Positions 46,111 through 53,205 of a DNA stretch of 64,000 nt are shown in pieces. The position numbers were made by a program, and so were the translations under genes. The notes under the pieces are model-generated. The model saw only the letters and a list, made by a program, of their open reading frames with translations. It was not told the DNA's origin and did no database searches. This DNA comes from Pollutimonas subterranea (GTDB lineage: Bacteria; Pseudomonadota; Gammaproteobacteria; Burkholderiales; Burkholderiaceae_B). The stretch is taken from contig NZ_PDNW01000005.1 of assembly GCF_002849655.1 (NCBI RefSeq), forward strand, positions 62,001 through 126,000. Reading direction: 5' to 3'. Within the stretch, counting starts at the first letter, position 1. Every line of letters begins with the position of its first letter.

Positions 46111-47070
46111 ATGAAAATGCTTAAACAGTCGCTGATAGGTCTGAGCCTACTATTGCCTTTGGCCTGTATTGCTAAGTCGTATCCCGAGCAACCCATCCGA
46201 CTGATTGTGCCTTACGCCGCAGGCGGAGGCACAGATATCGCAGCGCGCATGGTGGCGCAAGAATTATCACCACGCCTGGAACAAACAATTATTGTAGAGA
46301 ACAAGGCAGGCGCCGCGACCCAGATAGGCACTACGCAGGTAGTGCGCGCCAAACCTGATGGCTACACTTTGCTGATGGGCACCGCCAATCTGGCTACCAA
46401 TACAGCCTTCTACGACAACCTGCCCTATTCTGTTTCGCGCGATCTGACTGCCGTCATCCAAATCACTGACGTACCCGTTTATATCTTTGTAAGTACCGAC
46501 AGCCCCATCAAGGATTTTGCCTCGCTGATCGTCGCTGCAAAAAAAGGTGAAAGCCTGACTTATGCCACAGCGGGGGTGGGCAGCATCCCCCATCTGGCAG
46601 GCGAAATATTCAGCCGGGAAGCCAAGCTGAATATAAGCCATGTGCCCTACAAAGGCAGCTCTGAAGCCGTAATCGCCTTAATCAGCGGACAAGTCGCTTT
46701 TAGTGTGGACAACCTCCCACCGGCATATGGACAAGTAAAGGCCGGCCGCATCAAGCCGTTGGCCATCGCGGCAAAGAAACGCAGCCTGACATTTCCTGAT
46801 ATTCCCACGCTGGAAGAACTAGGCTATCCCGTTGAGGCCTCGTCATGGTGGGGTGTCATGGCGCCCGCCGGCACACCGGAAAAAATCATTACCAAGCTTA
46901 ATACCGAAATCGGGGCAGTGATAGCCGAACCCAAGGTCCGAAACTACTTCATTGAACAGGGTATGAATCCAGTTGGCGGGTCGCCCCAACAATTCACTCA
47001 GCATATCGCCGCCGAAACCAACAAATGGCAGAAAACCGTAAAAGATGCCGACATCAAGATTGGAAACTAA
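46111..47070 (+). CDS. Bug-family periplasmic receptor (second of two)
   Basis: This 319-residue receptor is related to its upstream neighbour: YPEQPIRLIVPYAAGGGTDI, VENKAGAATQIG, KPDGYTLLMGT and HVPYKGSSEAVIALISG. A hydrophobic N-terminal signal precedes SYPEQ. Having two Bug receptors side by side in one catabolic operon is unusual. They may take different substrates, or one may act as a sensor. A GGGAG ribosome site precedes the ATG, and the next gene begins six bases after the stop. Confidence 0.9.
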   Translation: MKMLKQSLIGLSLLLPLACIAKSYPEQPIRLIVPYAAGGGTDIAARMVAQELSPRLEQTIIVENKAGAATQIGTTQVVRAKPDGYTLLMGTANLATNTAFYDNLPYSVSRDLTAVIQITDVPVYIFVSTDSPIKDFASLIVAAKKGESLTYATAGVGSIPHLAGEIFSREAKLNISHVPYKGSSEAVIALISGQVAFSVDNLPPAYGQVKAGRIKPLAIAAKKRSLTFPDIPTLEELGYPVEASSWWGVMAPAGTPEKIITKLNTEIGAVIAEPKVRNYFIEQGMNPVGGSPQQFTQHIAAETNKWQKTVKDADIKIGN

Positions 47071-47076
47071 GGCCTT

Positions 47077-48252
47077 ATGAATACAACCTCCACCTTGAGC
47101 GCTGGCGCGCTGCGCGAGCTTCGTTCTCGCGTTCGTAACTTCATTGATCAGGTCGCGATTCCCCTAGAGCACCCCGAGCTGGCGCAGGACGTAACCAAGC
47201 TTGATGCGGTAACAACAACATTGCGCAAACAGGCAAAAGAAGCTGGCATATATGCCCCCCAGTTGCCTTGCGAGTGGGGGGGGTTAGGCCTGAATTGGGT
47301 GGAATGCGCAGCTATTTTCGAAGAAGCCGGGCGCGGCCTGCTAGGCCCGCTCGCCCTGAATTGCGCCCCACCCGACCAGCCCAATATGCTCACTTTGCTG
47401 GAGCTTGGCACAACACAGCAAAAAGAGCGTTACCTGCTGCCGCTGGCGCGCGGAGAAAAAAGAGCCTGTTTCGCCATGACGGAACCCGAACCCGGCGCAG
47501 GGTCCGACCCCGGCATGCTGTCTACCTGGGCTACCCGTCAGGGTAGCAGCTGGGTGCTCAATGGCCATAAAATCTTTATTAGCGGAGGCGTTGGCGCTGA
47601 CTTTGCCCTGCTCTTGGCTCAAACAAGCATGGGCCCTACCTTATTCATTATCGACACGCATATACCGGGCTACAACATGGTTCGCGATGTCGGAACCATT
47701 ACCGGCTACCAGGCCGGCGGCCATGCTGAAATTCTTTTAGAAAACTGTCAACTCACCGGCGATGCAGTCCTTGGCGAACCCGGGCGTGGCCTGCAATATG
47801 CGCAGCTACGCCTAGAGCCCGCACGCCTGTCGCACTGCATGCGTTTTATCGGTCGAGCCAGCCGGGCGATGGAAATAGCCCAAGACTATGTATGCCGTCG
47901 CAGCTCTTTTGGCAGCCAACTATCTGACCTCCAACAAATTCAGGCCATGGTTGCCGATTCTCATATTGACTTGCATGCAAGCCGGCTCATGACACGGCAC
48001 TGTGCTGAATTAATGGACTCGGGAACATCGGTCAAACATGAATCCAGCATGACCAAGGTGTTTGTATCAGAAGCCGTCAACCGGGTCACCGACCGCGCCA
48101 TGCAAATGCTGGGTGCCCTCGGCGTATCAGATGAAACACCCGTATCAATGCTATGGCGTGAAGCCCGCCCTTTCCGTATCTATGATGGCGCCAATGAACT
48201 GCACCGCGCCACTCTGGGTATACGCATACTGAAGTACAAGCTGCTGCCCTAA
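47077..48252 (+). CDS. Acyl-CoA dehydrogenase family protein with Asp at the catalytic-base position
   Basis: This 391-residue protein has the acyl-CoA dehydrogenase layout: LPCEWGGLGLNWVECA, ACFAMTEPEPGAGSDPGM, LNGHKIFISGGVGADFALLL, and the C-terminal MQMLGALGVSDETPVSMLWR. Where most family members have YEGTSEI, this one has RIYDGANELHR, with Asp (D370) replacing the catalytic Glu. A similar DGP/DGA pattern occurs in the ACAD10/11 branch, so the enzyme may act on an unusual acyl-CoA such as a hydroxylated or branched one. It lies between the Bug and reductase genes in the operon. Confidence 0.88.
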   Translation: MNTTSTLSAGALRELRSRVRNFIDQVAIPLEHPELAQDVTKLDAVTTTLRKQAKEAGIYAPQLPCEWGGLGLNWVECAAIFEEAGRGLLGPLALNCAPPDQPNMLTLLELGTTQQKERYLLPLARGEKRACFAMTEPEPGAGSDPGMLSTWATRQGSSWVLNGHKIFISGGVGADFALLLAQTSMGPTLFIIDTHIPGYNMVRDVGTITGYQAGGHAEILLENCQLTGDAVLGEPGRGLQYAQLRLEPARLSHCMRFIGRASRAMEIAQDYVCRRSSFGSQLSDLQQIQAMVADSHIDLHASRLMTRHCAELMDSGTSVKHESSMTKVFVSEAVNRVTDRAMQMLGALGVSDETPVSMLWREARPFRIYDGANELHRATLGIRILKYKLLP

Positions 48253-48264
48253 AAGGTAATAATC

Positions 48265-49254
48265 ATGACCCAATTCACCGCTTACCGACTGCACTCCGCA
48301 ATACAAGACGCTCTTCCGCAAGGGCGCTTTGAAACAATAAGCATCGACGACCTGTCTGCTGGCGACGTAGTCATACGCATTGCCTACTCTAGTCTTAACT
48401 ACAAAGACGCCCTGGCCAATGCCGGTATCGGCAAAATTATTCGATCCTACCCACGTATCGGAGGCATAGACCTTGCCGGGTACGTCGTCTCCTCTGCCAG
48501 CCCTGCGTTCAAAGAAGGAGATGAAGTCGTTGTACATGGCTTCAGCATAGGCGTAGACCATGATGGCGGCCATGCCCAATATGCCCGCGTGCGTAGTGAA
48601 TGGGTAATGGCCCTGCCAGCAGGCTTAAGCTTGCTAGAGGCCTGCACCTTGGGCGCCGCTGGCTACACCGCAGGTCTCGCCTTGCATTGGATGGAGCAAT
48701 GCGGCTTGTCTCCAGAACAGGGAGATATCGCTGTCACTGGCGCCACTGGCGGCGTGGCTAGTGTTGCTATCGACATACTGACACAACGCGGATACCGGGT
48801 CTGCGCCTTCAGCGGAAAAGAAGGCGTTAAAAGCTATCTTGAAAGACTGGGCGCCGCCGAAGTCTTGCCTGCCCCCGACACCACGACCGTGCCGGCTCTG
48901 GCCAAAGCCCAGTGGGCTGGCGCCGTTGACTCCGTGGGAGGGTCGACTTTGGCATGGCTGCTAAGCGCGACCAAACCAGAAGGCATCCTTACCTCTTTTG
49001 GCAATACTGGCGGGGCCGAACTGCCCACCACTGTCTTTCCATTCATTCTGCGCGGCGTCAAACTGTTAGGCATCAACGCCAACAGCCCGATGTCTTTACG
49101 GCGTACGGTCTGGGACAAGCTAAGCACCATATATCGCCCTGCCCACCTAAGCGACATAGCGCAATTAATTGAATTCCCCGACCTGCCAAAAGCCATGTCG
49201 GCCATGCTGGCTCGAGCCACCCATGGCCGAACCGTGATTCGCATGCATTCCTGA
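48265..49254 (+). CDS. AcuI/YhdH-type medium-chain reductase (acrylyl-CoA reductase-like)
   Basis: This 329-residue zinc-free medium-chain dehydrogenase/reductase shows VIRIAYSSLNYKDALANAG, RIGGIDLAGYV and VVHGFSIGVDHDGGHAQYAR. The NADPH-binding VTGATGGVASVAIDILTQRGY and PFILRGVKLLGINANS follow. These fit the YhdH/AcuI branch, whose best-known activity is NADPH-dependent reduction of acryloyl-CoA to propionyl-CoA. In this operon it could remove a toxic enoyl-CoA formed by one of the dehydrogenases. The gene begins 12 bases after the second dehydrogenase gene. Confidence 0.88.
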   Translation: MTQFTAYRLHSAIQDALPQGRFETISIDDLSAGDVVIRIAYSSLNYKDALANAGIGKIIRSYPRIGGIDLAGYVVSSASPAFKEGDEVVVHGFSIGVDHDGGHAQYARVRSEWVMALPAGLSLLEACTLGAAGYTAGLALHWMEQCGLSPEQGDIAVTGATGGVASVAIDILTQRGYRVCAFSGKEGVKSYLERLGAAEVLPAPDTTTVPALAKAQWAGAVDSVGGSTLAWLLSATKPEGILTSFGNTGGAELPTTVFPFILRGVKLLGINANSPMSLRRTVWDKLSTIYRPAHLSDIAQLIEFPDLPKAMSAMLARATHGRTVIRMHS

Positions 49255-49279
49255 TACGTTTATTTCGCTGGAACATCCC

Positions 49280-51385
49280 ATGATCTCTACTCCTAACCTG
49301 GATAAGCTTTTTTCTCCTCGCAGCATTGCCATTGTGGGAGCATCCGCTACACTGGGAAAAATTGGCGCTATGCCGGTAACTTTGCTGCAGAGCAATGGCT
49401 ATACAGGCAGTATCTACCCTGTAAATCCCCGTGCAACAGAAATCCAGGGTCTGCCCTGCTATTCATCGCTCTCCAAAATCGAAGCTGATATCGACCTGGC
49501 TATTATCGCCGTTCCGGCAAGCCATGCTTGTGAAGCACTTGAACAGGCTCGCCCAGGCCAGATAGCCAGCGCCGTCATATTCAGCTCCGGCTTTTCCGAA
49601 ACCGGCGATGAAGGTCACCAGCAACAATTACGCCTGCAGACGCTGGCCAAAGAACGCCAGATCCAGTTGCTGGGGCCAAATTGTCTGGGCTACATGAATC
49701 TACGTGAAAATACCTACGCTACATTTTCCCCGGCACCGCTAGGCGGCATCGTCGCACCCGGAAGTATCGGCATGGTCACCCAAAGTGGCGCTTTTGGCGC
49801 TTACGCTTACTGCATGGCGCGCGAACGCGGGCTGGGGCTATCGTTCTGGATCAGTACCGGCAATGAAAGCGATGTCGATGTTGCAGACTGCATCAGTTGG
49901 CTAGTACAAGACCCTCACACGCAAGTCATCATGGCCTATATGGAAGGCTGCAAAAATGGCGACAAACTAAAAGATGCGCTAAGTGCGGCGCGCAAGGCCA
50001 GCAAGCCTGTCGTCATCACAAAAATTGGCCGTACCCAGTCAGGGGCGGTCGCGGCAGCCTCGCACACGGCCGCCCTGGCAGGCGATGATGCCGTCTATGA
50101 CACGTTGTTCAAACAATATGGCGCCATTCGCGCCCATACAATCGATGAGTTCTTCAACATCGGTCATGCATTAAGCGTATGGAATAAGGCGCCTGCGATC
50201 AGCAGCCTGGGCATTATGTCGATATCCGGTGGCGTCGGGGCCCTGATGGCCGACGAAGCCGACGAAAACGAGCTGCTGCTGCCCCAAATGCCAGATGCCA
50301 TGCAAGAACGCCTGCTGAAGCGCATCCCATTCGCTAGCCCACGCAATCCCGTCGATGTCACTGGTCAGGCCATTACAGACCCTGGCGTATTCATCGATAC
50401 CGCGCTTGACATGCTGGAAGCAGGATCATACGGCGCCCTGACAGTATTTTTAGCCGCAGCCGGCTCTTCTGAAGCCTTGTGGCCGCATATTCAAAACTTT
50501 GCCCGAACTTTACAAGACCGTTATCCCGACACGCCACTGGCACTATGCGCGCTGCTACCCCCTGAACGTCGACATGAACTGGAAAAGCTGGGCTGCCTTA
50601 CCTTTTCCGATCCCAGCATTGCCATACGCACCATTGCTGCCATTCTCAAGCGCAACCGCAGCCAACCACCTGCTGTAATTGCCAATGCAGCAAAAACCAT
50701 CATATGGCCCGAAGGAAACGGCACGTTAAATGAAACAGACTCCTTACGCATACTGAAACAGGCCGGCGTACCCGTTGTTCCCTTCGATATCGTGTCTTCC
50801 AAATCAGCAGCGTCCGCCGCCGCGGCACAGATCAATGTGCCCGTGGTCATGAAAATTATTTCTCCCAATATTCTGCATAAAAGCGATATGGGCGGCGTCA
50901 AACTCAACATACAGGGGGCAGACAGTGTAGGCCGCGCCTACGACGAAATCATGGCTTCCGCCGCCGAGCATGCGCCTAATGCTCAAATCGATGGAATTCT
51001 CATTGCTCCTATGGTGCCCAACGGCGTCGAATGCATTATGGGGATGCATCGAGACCCAGTGTTCGGACCAGTCATCATGTTTGGCCTTGGGGGAGTATTT
51101 GTTGAAATACTGAAAGACGTCAGCTTTCGCTTGGCTCCCTTCAGCAAACAAGAGGCGCTAGAAATGATCCACGAAACCCGGGCCGTCGATTTGCTCAAAG
51201 GCGCACGCGGCCGTCACCCGGCGGATATTGATGCCATTGCAGAAGGTTTGGCGGCATTATCGCAGCTAGCACATTTAACAGACGGCCTTATCGATTCGAT
51301 AGACGTCAATCCTTTCATCGCTTTGCCAGCGGGCCAGGGCGCTATGGCATTGGATGCGCTGGTAATACGGAAATCATCCTCGTAA
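49280..51385 (+). CDS. ADP-forming acyl-CoA synthetase (acetate-CoA ligase family)
   Basis: This 701-residue fused synthetase has the CoA-binding domain (LFSPRSIAIVGASATLGKIG) and the succinyl-CoA-ligase-like domain (LGPNCLGYMN, VTQSGAFGAYAY). The phospho-His loop is AAASHTAALAGDD. A C-terminal ATP-grasp domain (about 460-700) has VPVVMKIISPNILHKSDMGG. The enzyme makes an acyl-CoA from a free acid, ATP and CoA with release of ADP and phosphate. As last gene of the operon it provides the activation step: Bug uptake, CoA activation, then oxidation. The substrate cannot be deduced. Confidence 0.9.
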   Translation: MISTPNLDKLFSPRSIAIVGASATLGKIGAMPVTLLQSNGYTGSIYPVNPRATEIQGLPCYSSLSKIEADIDLAIIAVPASHACEALEQARPGQIASAVIFSSGFSETGDEGHQQQLRLQTLAKERQIQLLGPNCLGYMNLRENTYATFSPAPLGGIVAPGSIGMVTQSGAFGAYAYCMARERGLGLSFWISTGNESDVDVADCISWLVQDPHTQVIMAYMEGCKNGDKLKDALSAARKASKPVVITKIGRTQSGAVAAASHTAALAGDDAVYDTLFKQYGAIRAHTIDEFFNIGHALSVWNKAPAISSLGIMSISGGVGALMADEADENELLLPQMPDAMQERLLKRIPFASPRNPVDVTGQAITDPGVFIDTALDMLEAGSYGALTVFLAAAGSSEALWPHIQNFARTLQDRYPDTPLALCALLPPERRHELEKLGCLTFSDPSIAIRTIAAILKRNRSQPPAVIANAAKTIIWPEGNGTLNETDSLRILKQAGVPVVPFDIVSSKSAASAAAAQINVPVVMKIISPNILHKSDMGGVKLNIQGADSVGRAYDEIMASAAEHAPNAQIDGILIAPMVPNGVECIMGMHRDPVFGPVIMFGLGGVFVEILKDVSFRLAPFSKQEALEMIHETRAVDLLKGARGRHPADIDAIAEGLAALSQLAHLTDGLIDSIDVNPFIALPAGQGAMALDALVIRKSSS

Positions 51386-51557
51386 GCAACTGAGCGACGT
51401 TTATGTGATGTTTCTTTTCCTGCGTTGCAGGTCGGATTATGCAGCGCTGATCGGATGAACCACTATCAAGGCTAGGCGTATTACGAGAAACGGTATCGAG
51501 AACGGGGCCTTTAGCATCTAAATATGCGCGCCGAGCAAATGCATATGGCGCTCGGCG
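51386..51557. other. Spacer between the catabolic operon and the mobile island
   Basis: There is no gene and no clear terminator here. It marks the point where the conserved operon ends and fragmentary sequence begins. Confidence 0.4.
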
Positions 51558-51775
51558 GTAACATCGAAGAAGGCTCAAAAACAAGCGCCTGATGGCATGG
51601 TTCTCATCTGTAGCGGTACTTTCCGAATGGGATCGGACAGTCACTATCCCGAGGAAGCGCCGTCGCTTCGTGCGACAGTGGACACCTTCTGGATAGACCT
51701 CACTCTGGTGACCAATCGCGAGTTTTGCAGGTTCGTGAACGTCACCGGACACGTGACCACTGCGGAGATCACACC
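51558..51775 (+). pseudogene. Formylglycine-generating-enzyme (SUMF1) gene fragment
   Basis: The frame reads PDGMVLICSGTFRMGSDSHY, then PEEAPSLRATVDTFWIDLT and VTNREFCRFVNVTGHVTTAEI, the well-known start of the FGE-sulfatase domain that oxidises the active-site Cys of sulfatases to formylglycine. It is cut off after about 70 residues of a normal 250-300, exactly where an ISL3-type right end begins. There is no convincing start codon or upstream part. No sulfatase gene is in the window, so this is a dead fragment. Confidence 0.82.
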
Positions 51776-51845
51776 TAACGCCTGTGGGTCTTGGCCCAGT
51801 GCGGTCGGAACTGTGTGATCAACCGTGTCTGATGAGTGCACATCC
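51776..51845 (+). mobile_element. ISL3-family right-end remnant
   Basis: This stretch matches the 3' end of the ISL3 transposase gene at 60911-60975: the GGTCTTGGCC segment, a GTGTGAT-AACCG segment and TGATGAGTGC. Only about 65 bases remain. It is fused to the FGE fragment on one side and abuts the inverted terminal repeat of the island on the other, so that transposon appears to have jumped into, or recombined at, an older ISL3 copy. Confidence 0.75.
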
Positions 51846-51870
51846 TGTGCCGTTAACCATAACCTGGCCA
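51846..51870 (+). repeat. Left terminal inverted repeat of the island
   Basis: This 25-base end begins TGTGCCGTTAA and ends CTGGCCA. It is the inverted partner of 61085-61109 with four mismatches, at positions 6, 12, 18 and 19. Confidence 0.75.
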
Positions 51871-51872
51871 GG

Positions 51873-51999
51873 AATAAAGCATAAACAGGCCAAAATCCCG
51901 GCGAAAACCTACTTATTCTGGACTAGATAAGCCTGATATCAAACACTAATAAAGCATATCTCGGCCAAACGGGACGAAATAAAGCATAAAGTGGCCAAA
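51873..51999 (+). repeat. Three 22-base direct repeats inside the left end
   Basis: Copies at 51873-51894, 51948-51969 and 51978-51999 all read AATAAAGCATA, five variable bases, GGCCAAA. They share the CATAA...GGCCA core with the terminal repeat. An 18-base stretch of the third copy recurs exactly, inverted, at 61083-61100. Such arrays are typical transposase-binding sites in multi-repeat IS ends. Confidence 0.75.
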
Positions 52000-52524
52000 A
52001 AAATTTGCCCTGAGAATACAGCCTATTTTTGACTTTCCAAGCCGCATAGAGGCCAGCCGAAGCGAGTTTGAATTCGCCAAATGTTTCATAAGATGTGCCA
52101 GTGCTTTGGAAAGGCTGGTTTCGATAGCAGCCGTTCATCAGGGACTGGTCTGTAAGCCCGAAGTGGGGGAAGTCAGGCTGGGAGATGGCGACGCCTATCC
52201 CGGCCCGGACGGAACGGGCAGCATCGGGTTGGCAAAAGGTGCCGTATGCGGTTGGCAGTCACGCGATTCAGCCTCAGCTCCGTGCACGCGCGCGCCTTCA
52301 ACAATCGGACTTGCGGAAACGTCGTGCGAATTCCAGGGCGTGCGCGACCATCACGGTATTCACCCGGTCAGCTCGCCATCCTCGAACTTGATCAGTCCAC
52401 CAGCACCCAGGTGATCAATACGGCGATCGGCGTCCTGTTGTTCGCCGGATTGATCCACTTTCCCAGGAGCTCCCGCTATGTCCGACGGCGCAAACTGTTT
52501 CGCTGGAGCGCGGGGCCTTGCTCC
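52000..52524. other. Non-coding or decayed stretch between the left end and the defence genes
   Basis: Open frames here are short, overlap each other and show no recognisable domain. It may contain the eroded remains of the transposition genes of the element, but I could not identify any. Confidence 0.4.
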
Positions 52525-53205
52525 TCAGTCACCCGATTCCTCGGTGTCTTGAGGGAGCGTTTTTCTCATATCGCCGGCCAGGAACAAGGCTGCTCTCGCA
52601 AAGCTCTCCAGCCGATCAATTCGATCGAGCATGGCTTGTTGCTTGGCCTTTTCTTGGCCCTTCAGCAGACCTTCTGCGACGAATCTTGATATCCGCAGTT
52701 CCACGGTGGCTTCCAAGCTGCCCTTAAAGGCTTGCTCTAGCCACGGTTTGACCACGTCGACTGACCGTTCGGCGGCAACGCTGAGTGCGTGACGGATCAG
52801 CTCCCTGGCTACGTGATCGATGCCGATCGCGAACTCGAAGAGCTTCTTTTCGTCCTCCGTAGCACCTTCAAGCTCTTCGCTGCTAGGCGAGCGCGTGAAA
52901 AATCGGAGTTTGTCTTCCTCATTCACGCCCAAGGAATTGAGCGTGCGCATCAGCGGGTCTAGCTCCCTCAGCGGTTGCATGTACGGAGGCAATGTGTACC
53001 GGTGTGCCCAGAGTTTCAGGATGACATCCACGCACTCCGCTACCGCTGCATCTCGCACGGTTTCGGACGCATCCTCAGCAGCGGAGATTTTCTCGGCGAC
53101 CAGGTGCGCCATCCATTGGGCAGTGACATCGTCGCCGAGCTTCAAGCCGGTAACGATCAGCTTGCCGAGCTCGATGACGGCCTTAGAGCGATCTAGTGAT
53201 TCCAT
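52525..53205 (-). CDS. Uncharacterised partner protein of the giant STAND NTPase
   Basis: This 226-residue, acidic, almost wholly helical protein has no recognised domain. It starts MESLDRSKAVIELGKLIVTG and ends with a charged, coiled-coil-like region (about 180-205, KGQEKAKQQAMLDRIDRL) and the tail TLPQDTEESGD. It has no signal peptide or membrane helix, so it is cytoplasmic. Its start overlaps the end of the giant gene by 23 bases, so it is translationally coupled to it and is probably a regulator, inhibitor or co-sensor of the same system. Nothing in its sequence indicates an enzyme. Confidence 0.75.
   Translation of the reverse strand: MESLDRSKAVIELGKLIVTGLKLGDDVTAQWMAHLVAEKISAAEDASETVRDAAVAECVDVILKLWAHRYTLPPYMQPLRELDPLMRTLNSLGVNEEDKLRFFTRSPSSEELEGATEDEKKLFEFAIGIDHVARELIRHALSVAAERSVDVVKPWLEQAFKGSLEATVELRISRFVAEGLLKGQEKAKQQAMLDRIDRLESFARAALFLAGDMRKTLPQDTEESGD

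Noticed and set aside
51873-51999. CRISPR array
   Set aside because: There are only three copies with unequal spacing (53 and 8 bases between copies) and no cas genes; the repeats resemble the transposon end instead.
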